64,000 nucleotides of DNA from contig BLLK01000038.1 of assembly GCA_021927905.1 (NCBI GenBank), positions 620,001 to 684,000 on the forward strand. The letters run 5' to 3'. The DNA is from Chaetoceros tenuissimus (taxonomy: Eukaryota; Bacillariophyta; Thalassiosirophyceae; Chaetocerotales; Chaetocerotaceae). This document shows, piece after piece, positions 30,155-41,224 of this stretch. The first letter of the stretch is position 1. The number at the start of each line of letters is the position of its first letter. Below the pieces are notes generated by a model. It saw nothing but the letters and a program-made list of their open reading frames with translations, did no database searches and was not told the origin of the DNA. A program made the translations under genes and the position numbers.

Positions 30155-32466
30155 CTATTGTTTGCATAGAATGCCTTCCAAATCGGATCTTTGGATGTGC
30201 CACCCCATACATTTTTCAATCCTTTGTGGAATTTTCCATTTAAGATGTGGATAAAACACGACCTGCTCCAAATACAAATCGACAACGACGTTTCCAACAG
30301 TTTTGACTATATTTTTGAGATTATCAATTTCCTGACCAGATCGATATGCGCAAACAAATGGTACCATAACTTGAGTGTAAAGGGCACCATAGTAATGCCC
30401 TTGAGACTTGACAGTTCTGAGTGAAGCTAGTATTGTCTCATAACAGTCTTTCAGGAGGGCTTTCTCGGATTCCGAAATCTCCAAATGGCCATCCAGACTT
30501 AGACCATATAAGCGAAAGAACAAACCTGCACCATCTCTCATCCATGCTAATTTCAACGTGACGCCATCTTGAAGAAGTTTCTTGAAATCTTCGTCTTTAA
30601 TGATCATGGAACATACTCTATGTATTACCCTAGGATTGCTCTCGTGCTCCAATTCAAAGAATTGCCAGCGTTCAAGAATAGCCGCGAGACTATATTTGGA
30701 TTGCCTTCAACGCTCTTTTCTTGAACATCAAGTATTAAATTCTTGATTTTGTTCAGCATTTCATCTTTTAACATGACCTCATTACAGAAAGGACAATGAT
30801 CTTTTGTGTATTTCTTAGAACAATCTGAACACATTTTATGTCCACTAACATCCCCTTTAGCCTCCCAATGTGGAATTTGTTCCAGGTCATCTTTTTCTTC
30901 GAAACAAATTGGGCAGACATTGTTGGTATCCACATATGGGATTTCACATTGATCATTGCAGATGCCGCACCACCAAAAGAAATGAGCAGCCTTATCGATA
31001 TCCAAGTTGATCATAAATTCATCATACAAGTATTCTGACAGAGTCTCCTCATGAAGATTGTAACCAGTCTTGAATAATGGAAACAATGCATCACATGACG
31101 CCTTGAACCCAATATATTCTGGCTTGGTTTCGGCATTGAGAACTTCAAACATACGCTTGACAAGAAAGTCCTTGCTGAAGAAATGAGCAAACTTTTCCGC
31201 ATATGGGAATAATTTCCTATCTTTGTTGTTTGCTCGTTTTTCTGTTGCTGCCGCATTGGCACCGACGAAAGAACGTGCAGCATCTGGGCCCTTTCCATAC
31301 TTCGCACTTTTCAACATCGACGAATTTAGTTCTTTAATGCCTTCGAAATCTTTACCGAAATTCTTGGGGTCGCTGAATGCAGTCCATGCATCTTCGTCCA
31401 ACCCTTTCCATACATCGGCACAACCTTTGAAAGTATCAACTATGGTCGATAAAAGGGGATAGAATGACGTGGTTAGGTACTGAATCATTCAAATGATTAA
31501 CTATGAAATAATAAAGGTAAATTCAAACCTACCATCGTCCACCAAAGGGATCATAGGTAATTGAAATCCAAACCATCCTCTTACAAGGCATAAGTATCCG
31601 TTTAATCCATGTACGTTAACGTGATTTTTATGACAAATATCCCTGCAGAGTTCGAAGTAAAATCTTGCTGGCTCCTGTAGCGCAGACTTGAACGCATTCT
31701 CCTTGTGAGCATCTAGATAGTCCTCTATCATGCTGTGCACTTTTTGCAGATGTGCTCCGTATTCTGTCCTCTTGTTGTCACATAGTTCTGAGCTAATCAT
31801 CTGATCTACTGGAATTTGCTCCATTTTGGATGATGCTGCAAAATGATTTCTTATATATTTCTGCTGTGTAGCTTTGATCGCTCCATACACTCTCTTATCA
31901 GACAAGAAAGTAGTATGCTCAACGACAGGACATTCATACACGTGGGCACCATGTTGAAGAGTTAGTACATATGCTTGCTTCTGGGCAGATTGGCAGCGAA
32001 ACACTCGATCATTGACTCGATCAATAAGAGCAAAGCAACCGTCAGAAGGTTCGAAACAGGCGATAAACAGCAAAGCTAGGACAACAATGTGCCTATTCCC
32101 CCTTCTACTATCTCCTATGTCGATTAGGCGACTAAGGGATTTTCTAGCGAGAGGATGACGAGATCTAAGAGACAAGCAATGTAAGATCTCAGAAGCAAAG
32201 TGCTCATTTTGGCATTTCTGCAAAAGGAATGGGGACTCTTGAAAGATTTGATTGAAAAGCTCAAGGTATCGGCGGAACCTAGTAGTCCTGATCCAATAGT
32301 CATGGAGGCAAATAGTGTCAGCTGGATCTTTGGATATCTTTTGTACCTTCTTCTTCATATGCAGAGGTAGCTCAGATCCTCCGCGTCTTTTGTCATTAGA
32401 ATTCAAACTCATTGGAATAGTTGAAACGGCTTCTTGAGATTGACAGAGAGATAGAAAGTTGCCCAT
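30155..32466 (-). pseudogene. RING-finger protein gene with interrupted reading frame
   Basis: A three-part coding region whose pieces belong together but do not join in frame. Part A (32466 to about 31516) starts MGNFLSLCQS, a textbook N-myristoylation site with a nearby Cys, and ends PMIPLVDDG at a good donor (GTAGGT). Part B (from about 31482) starts YLTTSFYPLLSTIVDTF after a TTCAG acceptor, but its phase does not fit that donor. Part B contains a GICNDQCE zinc pair and a RING-like CPIC...HKMCSDCSKKY...CPFC (about 30800-30925). Near 30,690 the natural sequence passes into another frame, part C (ILERWQFFELEHESNPRVIH), without room for an intron, ending at 30155. The product would be a membrane-tethered E3-ligase-like protein of about 750 residues. 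Either assembly indels or real decay explains the breaks. Confidence 0.6.
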
Positions 32467-33021
32467 GTGACTGTGTAAGAAAATCTTTTTGATTTTCGTA
32501 TTTTTTGTTTTGAATAATGAGCAAGATATAATCAATGAAATGTATCAAAACAAAGATCATCCATGTTCATGTTCCATGATCAAAACTTTCGCGAAAATGT
32601 GTGAGATCATGTGAGAATTCTAAAATAACCGCCATGGTGTCAAAGCCATTAGACGAACCAATGACCTTACTTTCCTTTTTAGCTAGAGTTGACTCATTCC
32701 AGTCTTTTGCTCAAGGTGGTCGCCATCTATTACCTATCATCGACTTTCGAAATTCAGGCACTCTTTTATATCTAACACTCATGCCATGGCGATGTGAGAG
32801 AAAAGATAGAGATCACACATATTTATATGAACTCTTTCTCATTTTGTATTGTTTTAAAAACATCATTTTTTATTTAATGCGTACATCCATTCTTTCGATA
32901 TTTAAATAAATACAAGATCAGAAGTTTTAAAGTATTCATCTACTATAAAAAGTGTTCTATATGTACAAACAAAATAGAAATAGTCAGGACTTTTCGATTT
33001 CACAGAACACCTTGTTACACA
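32467..33021. other. Gap between minus-strand genes
   Basis: 555 bp with the RING gene promoter and the 3' end of the SAM/IQ gene. AT-rich, with no supported gene. An open stretch on the plus strand near 32635-32909 has no recognisable protein and I leave it out. Confidence 0.3.
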
Positions 33022-34353
33022 TTATTCTACAACTACTGCTTTCCTCCTCTTATGACTATCGCAAATAATCATGAATTGTTTACTTTGCTGTGACCACCAA
33101 GGGCATTTAGAAGACAAAGCATGTATTCCTTTGTAGTGATCAATAATACTTTTCCATTTTTGTTGGACTTTCACGGAAAGAAATCTCCTTACGTTCTTTT
33201 GAATCGTGACAGCAGAATCTATATACTTGAAATGCTGCCTCAATATATTCCTTCTTCGTTTAGTTTCTATACTGTAATCTTTGGGTCTCGTTGAAGACTG
33301 AATCAAACTCATAATGCGTCTTCTACAAGTATCTGGAAGGTTCAGACGAATAATATCTATTTCACTTAGTGAAGAAAGAAGCTCACCATCTAAGCCTAAC
33401 TCATATATATGGACAAAAACTTCATGATGTTTCAATCCAATTCTTCTAAAGAAGAGTTTCACATCACTATAATCCCACTCTATTAAATCGTTCTGATTCC
33501 ATCGTTCCTTGCCAAATATGAGAGGCTTGTGCCATTGCTTTATATTCAACCTTGGTAAAAAGTAAAAGTGTCTCCCAGACACTGGATCTAATTGCCGTCT
33601 CCAAATTCGTCTAGCAATTGTCCTTGTTCTTTTGATGGTGAAGCAATACCTAGCAAAAAGTTGTATCCTCATTACTGCCAAATCTGTGGTGAAGGTTACA
33701 TTAAGATCATGATGCCGTAGAGGATACGGTTTTCTCCGCAAGGTCTTTGTCCTCACCAACGTACTGACAACATATTTATTTTGATATAAATCAAATCGCC
33801 CGCGGTAAACATATACAAATCTTCCTGATTCTAAATCATATACTTTCATGTATTGTTCTTGTACACATTGAAAAGCAAAGTATGTTGCCTTGACTTGTCT
33901 GTGAAAGCTTTGCAGGATAATCGCAGCTTCATTTTTCTTATTCAGTTCAATTTCTTCTTCGGATGGTTCCTTTTCATTCACTTCTAGAACTGAGGATGGT
34001 GTTTGCTCTAGCTCTTTACTTTCATTGAGACATTCGGTCATTTCTATAGCCTCCACTATTTGTTGGACTTTTTCAACACTGGCATTGTTTTGGATAGGTT
34101 CCTCCTCACTCGAATCACATTCTGGCTCTTTCTCCCGACTAGCTGAACGTTGAATATGCTTCAACCTTTTATACAAAACCTTGGTGACTGACTTGGATTT
34201 ACAAATCTTTTGCAAATCATGTTCGTTGAAATTGATCAAGTCTTGTCCAGAAACAGTTCGAAAATGTTTCGAATAGGCTTTCATTCCAATTGTGGAGAGC
34301 CATGATTCTATCTCTGGAAATTTCCATTTGCGAAGACTTTTTTCTTTTTTCAT
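33022..34353 (-). CDS. SAM-IQ-WW-SAM multidomain scaffold protein
   Basis: Single exon, 443 residues. Visible modules in order: a SAM domain (about 10-68, FPEIESWLSTIGMKAYSKHF to KVLYKRLKHIQ); an acidic linker; an IQ motif (about 145-165, AAIILQSFHRQVKATYFAF); a second IQ-like helix (AVMRIQLFARYCF); a WW-like unit (about 260-287, RRQLDPVSGRHFYF followed by KQWHKP); a second SAM domain (about 303-362, DVKLFFRRIGLKHHEVF to RRIMSLIQS); and a last IQ (AVTIQKNVRRFL). IQ motifs bind calmodulin or EF-hand light chains, SAM domains polymerise or dock. A calcium-regulated cytoskeletal or signalling scaffold is plausible, but no orthologue is recognised. It shares an upstream region with the PhyH-like gene. 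Confidence 0.7.
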   Translation of the reverse strand: MKKEKSLRKWKFPEIESWLSTIGMKAYSKHFRTVSGQDLINFNEHDLQKICKSKSVTKVLYKRLKHIQRSASREKEPECDSSEEEPIQNNASVEKVQQIVEAIEMTECLNESKELEQTPSSVLEVNEKEPSEEEIELNKKNEAAIILQSFHRQVKATYFAFQCVQEQYMKVYDLESGRFVYVYRGRFDLYQNKYVVSTLVRTKTLRRKPYPLRHHDLNVTFTTDLAVMRIQLFARYCFTIKRTRTIARRIWRRQLDPVSGRHFYFLPRLNIKQWHKPLIFGKERWNQNDLIEWDYSDVKLFFRRIGLKHHEVFVHIYELGLDGELLSSLSEIDIIRLNLPDTCRRRIMSLIQSSTRPKDYSIETKRRRNILRQHFKYIDSAVTIQKNVRRFLSVKVQQKWKSIIDHYKGIHALSSKCPWWSQQSKQFMIICDSHKRRKAVVVE

Positions 34354-34831
34354 TAACTTTTACGTAAAACCATTGCGGAAAGAAAAGAACTACTTTGTTT
34401 GTTTGATGTAAAACGGGTCGGAAAAAGCACAATCAACTCACGACCTACAAGTCATGCATTGCTAGATCAAGTGAGGTAGCATATTCTGTGATATTTTCTA
34501 CAGCAGTATGTAAACAAAACGTAACAAATGACACCTAACCGATTATCTTGTCTTCTGCCTAACTACCTTACAGTACTAAATATACATACTGAGTTCTCTA
34601 AAAGGTTTTCCATCAAAACCTGCTGGCAACTGATTATTTTAAATCTTTAAAGTTCATCTCACTCATCAGTTCAGGAATCATGCCATTGATTTGCTGTGTT
34701 TCAGTTATGACGTCACTAAATGGGACTAAAATGAATGGCTCTGCCGCATTGTAGCATAATGAGACCTCACAACCGCATACATGTACCAAGTCCTATTAAA
34801 TAGACATTCAAACCTTCAATAATCTCAACCA
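34354..34831. promoter_or_regulatory. Divergent promoter region with a perfect CRE (TGACGTCA)
   Basis: 478 bp between the SAM/IQ gene (-) and the PhyH-like gene (+). A full palindromic CRE, TGACGTCA, lies at 34708-34715, 117 bp before the PhyH-like start codon. No other feature is seen. Confidence 0.4.
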
Positions 34832-35920
34832 ATGTTCCAAAGCATATTGATAGGGATTCTTCCATGTAAGGAAGAGTTCTGGCCCATCATTAAAGAAAAA
34901 GCATCTGAAGAAGAAGACGTATCAATACGATGGAGAAGTTTTGCAGAAATTGAAGATGAAGGCACTGCAACGCTAGTTGTTTCTGCTGTCTCAGATGCCG
35001 ATCCAAATTCTGTGATCAAACTCCTTCATCGGGAACTTGCTTCTGCCTTTCCTGAAGAAAACATTGAAACAGAAATGTGGGCAACCGCCCCTGCACCTAT
35101 TGATTTGAAACCAAAGGATGGATATCAACTCTGTAAAGATAAAGACGAAAAAGAGTGGCAAGACTGGACAAGTCATACATTAAAAGAATTTGGAATAATT
35201 GTACAAGAAGGAATTTTGTCTCAAAAGCAAGTTCATGAAATTCGATCTCTTGTTGATCAAGCCATTGATGAAGTTGAGAATTTGTTGCGTACTCATAGAC
35301 CTGAGATTGAGATTGGAAAAGATTCATTTCTCTTTAAAGAAATCGCTTCGAGAAATTTACAACGATTTGATCTACGTCTAGATTCCATAGCTTCAGATTT
35401 TGTAACAAAGTGTGTTATGGAAAATCCTACTGTGAAGGGTATCTTAACGAGGTCTCTTGGTAACTATGATGACATTGATTTCGATGTGTCAGCTGTATAT
35501 TCAAAACCAGGTGCATGCGTCCAAGGATGGCATGCAGACGGAGATCATCAAAAGGGAGGAAAATTTGCAGGATGGTCGAATGATGGATGGAAAAATGAGC
35601 TATCAGACCCATTTGCAATTTGTCTTTTCATACCTTTGATTGATTTGAATGAGAGTGTTGGGTTCACACAGTTTTGGCCAAAGAGTCATTGGACTAAGGA
35701 TCTTGCAGGGTTTGGGCCAATCGCGGTGTTGACTAATACAACTTTTGATGCCATGGGGAAGGCAGGAGACGCCATATTCTATGACTATCGACTAATGCAC
35801 CGAGGGATGCCAAATACAAGTGAATTGATGCGACCAGTCTTACAAGTTGTTGTCAAGAAAAAGTGGTATGTGGAGGAGGCAAACTATGGCGAAGAATCAA
35901 TTGTCACGAGCAAAGAATAA
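34832..35920 (+). CDS. Phytanoyl-CoA dioxygenase (PhyH)-like 2-oxoglutarate/Fe(II) enzyme
   Basis: Single exon, 362 residues. An N-terminal domain of about 100 residues of unknown fold precedes the catalytic part, which begins at FGIIVQEGILSQKQVHEIRS, the usual PhyH entry. Iron ligands: HxD in GWHADGDH (about residue 233) and the distal His in YRLMHRGMPN (about 328), with the 2-oxoglutarate-binding Arg in RPVLQVVVKK. FWPKSHW is the typical PhyH strand. Substrates in this family range from phytanoyl-CoA to small natural products, so the reaction is open. No peroxisomal PTS1 (C-terminus SKE) and no signal peptide are seen. Confidence 0.8.
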   Translation: MFQSILIGILPCKEEFWPIIKEKASEEEDVSIRWRSFAEIEDEGTATLVVSAVSDADPNSVIKLLHRELASAFPEENIETEMWATAPAPIDLKPKDGYQLCKDKDEKEWQDWTSHTLKEFGIIVQEGILSQKQVHEIRSLVDQAIDEVENLLRTHRPEIEIGKDSFLFKEIASRNLQRFDLRLDSIASDFVTKCVMENPTVKGILTRSLGNYDDIDFDVSAVYSKPGACVQGWHADGDHQKGGKFAGWSNDGWKNELSDPFAICLFIPLIDLNESVGFTQFWPKSHWTKDLAGFGPIAVLTNTTFDAMGKAGDAIFYDYRLMHRGMPNTSELMRPVLQVVVKKKWYVEEANYGEESIVTSKE

Positions 35921-35948
35921 AATAAATTAAAAAATCATATGTTTCCTA

Positions 35949-38919
35949 CTAATTAAAAACTTTATCGATATCAATATTGGCGAGAGGAACCTCGATACTG
36001 AGAATTTTCTTTTGTTTGTCACACTCGATACCTTTCCATGATGTGCAAATATCAATTTTGTCATAGTCTTCCGGAGGATATTCATCTTGAGCATATACAA
36101 GGCTCAGAAATGGTTCCAGAATGTCATCGTCGTAAAGGTTGTCACATGAAATGGACCCTGGAAACAAGTTTGTCAATCCTTCTCTGCACAGAGTACATGG
36201 AGCATGTCCACTCATACTATGACTTCCAACAGGACAAAGGATATGATCACAAGGTCCTAACCCTGACCCTATTGGTCCGCCATTTATTTTGCGACCCCCT
36301 CTACAGAGCTCTGGGGGGAGTTGAAAGACGCGATTGTCTCCAAGACGCAATGAAGTCAGCATTTGACTGTTCAAAAAATGAGGCACATCTCCGAAGAATA
36401 GATTATCGTAAAGGTCCAAGTGCTGTACACGAGGTGCCAACTGGCTTGGAATTGCACCGTAGAAGTTATTGCTTTTCAAGTTGATGACTTCCATTCTTCG
36501 TAGCCTAAATATATGATCAATTGGACCACTGAAAAAGTTACTTTCCAAATGAATTTCCTTTAGATTTTGAAGATTTCCCATAGACTGTGGCAAAGTGCCA
36601 TGCATATTGTTTTTTGACAGATCCAGTGTAACTAACGAATGAACATTACCGATTTCCGATGGTATCTTCCCATCAACATCAGAGCTCGCGATCTTAAACT
36701 CTTTCAAGTAGGTTAAATTGCCAATTTCTGGAGGGATAATATTTCCACTGAGCTTATTTTGGGATAAATCAACGGATTCGAGCTTCTTTAGAGTCCAGAG
36801 TGCTGGAGGTAGACTAACTAAGTTACACCTGTCCAACATCAGGTATTTAAGGTTCTCCAGTTTAGACATTTCTGGTGGCAATTCAAAAAGATAATTTCCA
36901 GAAAGCTCTAGAGTTCGAAGTTGTCGAAGGTGCCCAATCTCGGGGGGAAGACCCATAAAATTTTCTTCAATTTCTTCATCACCAGAGTTCAATCCAACAT
37001 CAGGTATCCGAATGGATTCCAAAAAGCCTTCAGGCGAACATTCTATACCAGGCATACCTTTACAGGCATCAGGGTGATTCTTCAAATCGCCCCAAACTCT
37101 ATAATGTTTATTCCATAAATGACCATCGGCAGTTTGATATATAATAAACAGCACCTCTCGTTCGTCAACAAATCCATTTCCATTCATATCTACCGTGTGC
37201 ACATTTTGTGAGAATAAAGTAATAAACAAACAATCCATTTGATAATATGTAAAGCAAAGACTTACCTCCACGGACTACCTTTGATCCATCCGAACAAGTG
37301 GTTTGACCCAAATAAAGACATTCCTTTTCTTTCAAGTCTTCTTCACATGGTGCACAAACTCTGCAGTCTTCAGTGGTGGTTGCTTTGCCTTGCCAATGAA
37401 AATATCCTCGTGGGCATACAAGCATGTTTTTTCGTGGAGGATTCGACTCGGAGTCATGATCTTTGACCAACTTAGATTTGTATAAGGAATGTGATATCTG
37501 CCCCCTGAACTTATTTGCTACTATTCCCAATTCTTCTAGATGAGCAAGATCGTAAATGACTTTAGGTATTGTGCCCGTCATGTCATTGAATGATACATCG
37601 AACTGTGTCAATGATTTTGCAGATTCTATCTCAACAGGTATGGTCCCACTTAATTTGTTGTTTGTGGCACGGAAAATTTTTAACTGATCCTGAAATAAAT
37701 TTGAAGGAATTGCCCCATCCAAAGTATTGTTAGACAAGATAATGCTTTGAAAGTTCTTGATAGGAAAATCATCTTGGGGAAACTTGGAAAGTTGATTATT
37801 GGACAAATCAAGAAGAGTAAGTTCTGGCATTTGGAGCAACTCTACAGTAATCTCTCCCGTAAATCTATTGTCCGACAAATTCAAGTGTTGCAATTTATCC
37901 ATTCCTACAAATGTTGGTATAGTCCCTTGTATTTTGTTACCGGATAGGTCGACATGAGCAAGCATAGGTAAATCCGTAAAAGAGGCTGGTACAGAAGATT
38001 CAAGTTTTGTATTGGCCATGACTAAGCTTTGGAGACGAGGAAGTCTATCCAATGAGAAGTCCATCAATTCATTACCACTAATATTCAAATGACGAAGTCC
38101 AAGGTTTTTCAATTTCAAGGATCCAATAAGACGATTATCATCAATAAGCAAAGAATCCAAAAATAGAAGATCAGAAACTTCTTCTGGTAGCATTGTTCCC
38201 ACAAGTTGTAACCCGCTCAAGTCAATGTGTGTGATTGCATTGATGGGATATTTACATTTTGCAAGCATATCTTTTGAGCCACAATGATCTAGACAGGCTT
38301 GATCTTCACTATCAGAATCTGATGGAAACTCATATATCTGTAAATGCAGAGGAGGGATACACCAACAATCCGGTGTCTCAATGTCTTCCAGTAAATCTTG
38401 GCATTTCATTCCCGATCCATCGTCCGATGCATCCATGGTACATTTCTTAAATTCTCTCTTGTAATATTGTGCCCCACAACCGATACCTTCAAGATCACAG
38501 AGAGACTCAAGATCTGTTTCAAATTCATCGTCACTTAGTTCCCAATCCAAGACATTATCTTTTACATAAAAATTTTCAAATTCTCCTGTTACAGGATGCT
38601 TAAATACTCCAATTTCATCATCGATGTCATCGTAATAATCTATAGCATCAAGGGTACCGAGGATATTGAATGAAATCATTCCAAGCACAGCTCGTTGACT
38701 CCATCTGCCAAATTTCTTTCGGAATGCAATTTCATCTTCATATCTTAACGGATTCAGGGACTTTATATATTTTGGTATTGAAAATTCAGCCTCTGCTTCT
38801 ATTTCTTCGCACGATGAAATGCCAACGCAAAAGACAAGTACAATGAAGAAATACAGAACTGATGATTGATTGATGAGAAGATTCTTCATTCTTTTGCCCT
38901 TGCTGCGTTTTGTATCCAT
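35949..38919 (-). CDS. Secreted leucine-rich-repeat protein with EF-hand between two LRR-Cys modules
   Basis: Two exons, 38919-37266 and 37189-35949 (phase 1), 964 residues. A signal peptide (about residues 19-37, SSVLYFFIVLVFCVGISSC) is followed by an LRR N-cap-like Cys region, a block of plant-type LRRs (LxxLxLSxNxLxGxIP), and a Cys-rich segment (VCAPCEEDLKEKECLYLGQ). The intron joins GD|MNGNGFVDERE, creating an intact EF-hand loop (D1, N3, N5, F7, D9, E12). A second N-cap (CKGMPGIECSPEG), second LRR block and second Cys segment follow. The C-terminus starts a third N-cap (ICTSWKGIECDKQKK) and stops. There is no membrane anchor after the leader and no kinase. It looks like an extracellular or wall-associated recognition/adhesion protein; calcium binding is inferred from the loop. 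Confidence 0.82.
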
Positions 38920-39267
38920 CGAAATCTTTTCGGCTGTGAACTCTCTCTCTCCTTCAATGAATGAGGGAGCTGCTATTGCTACTACTGTGTTCGAAGCTAC
39001 TTAGGGAGAAGAGATTGCTTTGATATTTTGGTTTATTCCTTTTGGATTTGTGATGATGGCACAAGATGGCAACGAGCAACGAGGTATCCAAATTTTGAAT
39101 CAATGTTCCATTTTTGTCTTTGAGATCACCAATCTCCCCCCACTTAATCTCAATGACGCAGTATCGAAACTGGACCCTACCAGCTACCAGATTTGGTTTT
39201 CCTAGCCAATATCTTTAGATTAAAACGTTTTAATAAAATGAAATCATCCATATGGATTACTTTAATT
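38920..39267. other. Gap: LRR upstream region and TBC 3' end
   Basis: 348 bp holding the LRR gene promoter and the 3' end of the TBC gene. Nothing else is supportable. Confidence 0.3.
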
Positions 39268-40826
39268 CTAAAATATTGACTTAGGATTTGGACTAGTTAG
39301 GTGAGCGTCACTGCCTTGGAATAATGTACTCAAAACAAATGCTTGACTCAAAACTATTTCAATCTTGCCATCGTCCCAGTCGTTCGTAGGAATATTCTGC
39401 ATAAATGCAAAAAGTTCGTCAAATTGCATACCTTGCAATTCACCACTGAATTGACATAGAAATGAGGCACAAACATACACGTGAAATGTTTCAAAGCCTC
39501 CGTCGCCTTCACTCAAATAAGTATCCCATAGGCGAATAATACATTGCAAATTGAATTCTCTCATTAATAAGCAATTCATCCATCTGAATGCAAATTGAAT
39601 AAATTGAACTCCAGTCTCTTCCAAATGATTGGTGAGTCCAACGTCTATTCTCTTGACTAGCTCTTCTAAACGCATCACCATTCTTTGTACTCCAGGTTGA
39701 TCTTGGGTGTAATGGTCCTGAATACCAGCTAAAAGATTTGTCAAACACCAATATACATCTGCTTCTACATCGTTCAAGATTTCACGAGTCAGTTCTTCCA
39801 ATTCTTCTCCTTGTAACACATCTCCTTTGAAATATTCGCTTAAAAACACCGCAATCAATGGTGTGGCTAAATCATTGATACCTTGTACATAAGAGCTCGC
39901 AGGATGTCTCATTGCCCAAATATAGAGAAGCCTAGACAAAGATTGACGAATCATATCGTTTCGAAATAGGGGAACATCTGGTGCTGTCCTCGGCACATCC
40001 ACCAATACTTGCCGAAGAGTTTCCTGTTCTTGCATAGTTCGTGAGTGATCATCAATGTCATAATGTTGTGCAATTGCATCACGATACTCTTGACGTTTTC
40101 TTTTCAAAGTTTGTGATCGTCTTGATGTATTTGCTGGAAGATATCCTAGAAGCATTTTCCATACTTGTGGTCTATGTTCAGGCTATTAATATATTTCATT
40201 GAGTGGAAGTTGACAAATATAAATTGATTGAACAATATACAAGCATGACTCACCGGAACTCCATTCCATGCTAGTTTTCTCAATTCAGCAATATCAACAA
40301 CATTGGCACTTAATATTTTGTCAAATTTCCCCTCTTTATAATTTCTAGTAGGAGCTGTAGCTTCTCTCGTCATTGTTGAAGAAGAATCAGAAGATTGAGC
40401 TGTAGCTTGTTCTGGACTAATACTTGTCTGCTTCTCTCCATCTGCAGTTTTTGTCACATCTCCCTTAGATTCATTTGTAGCTGAAGGTGTCTTCTTGATT
40501 GAACTTTTCAATGTATGCGAGGTACCCACCATGCGAAACTTTGCATCTACACCATCTGAGACATGTATTTTCTTCAGGTCATTATTCAAGTCATCTGTCT
40601 GAACTTTAGCCCCAAATTGAACCCTATCTGAATCATTTAACTCTGTGACTGCCCCTTGACCCCTAGAATTTGAATAAGAAGGAGGTATCATCGATCCATG
40701 ACTCGGGAAACTCGACGAACCTTGTTGGAAGTGTTCTGAACGATCATGATCGTCGTCGTCGTCATCTACACTACGAATGCTCCGTCTCAAGAATCCAGGT
40801 AACCCAGATGGCTTCATCTTGACCAA
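39268..40826 (-). CDS. TBC1D22: TBC-domain Rab GTPase-activating protein (TBC1D22/Gyp1-like)
   Basis: Two exons, 40826-40254 and 40182-39268 (phase 0), 495 residues. The N-terminal 150 residues are Ser/Thr-rich and disordered (with a poly-Asp run near residue 22). The TBC domain starts at LRKLAWNGVPPEHRPQVWKM across the junction. The catalytic arginine finger lies in QVLVDVPRTAP and the glutamine finger in SSYVQGINDL. The C-terminal half (FQFAFRWMNCLLMREFNLQC, RLWDTYLSEGDG) matches the TBC1D22/Gyp1 branch, which inactivates Rab1/Ypt1 or Rab33-type GTPases at the Golgi. Together with TRAPPC1 (11.5 kb), a Rab1 activator subunit, both sides of this GTPase cycle are present in the window. Confidence 0.9.
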
Positions 40827-41224
40827 ATTTTATTTATTTCTTGCTATAGAGTAGATAAGTTTAATTGTGTGTTCCCAAGTTCAGTACTGTACACCAACAC
40901 TGAATATCCAAAAAACGAAGTTGTTTGTGTGTGGAAAAGATGCAAGATGCTTGCTACCCCATACCTTACTTGCTCGCTGGTGCTGTGCGCAACAAAGGAT
41001 CAGAACACGCTTTGTTCAGTACGGATACTCTTTTCTCGCTTACCCCGATCTTGACTGGGATAATTGAAAATTGTGGCAAAAATTGCCCGTTTTCAACGCT
41101 TTTGGCACACTTTCCACTTATTCTTTACTGCAAAAACAAATACGGCAGGTTCAATCATTTCCGTGCTCCTTGGTCTTAGTCTCAATCCTAACATACCTCT
41201 TTGACACCATTTTCATATCAGACA
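40827..41224. promoter_or_regulatory. Divergent promoter region of TBC gene (-) and unknown gene (+)
   Basis: 398 bp between head-to-head genes. Open stretches here encode nothing recognisable. No repeat is seen. Confidence 0.3.

Noticed and set aside
32635-32909. Open stretch between the RING and SAM/IQ genes
   Set aside because: Short, low-complexity, no recognisable protein and no splice partner.
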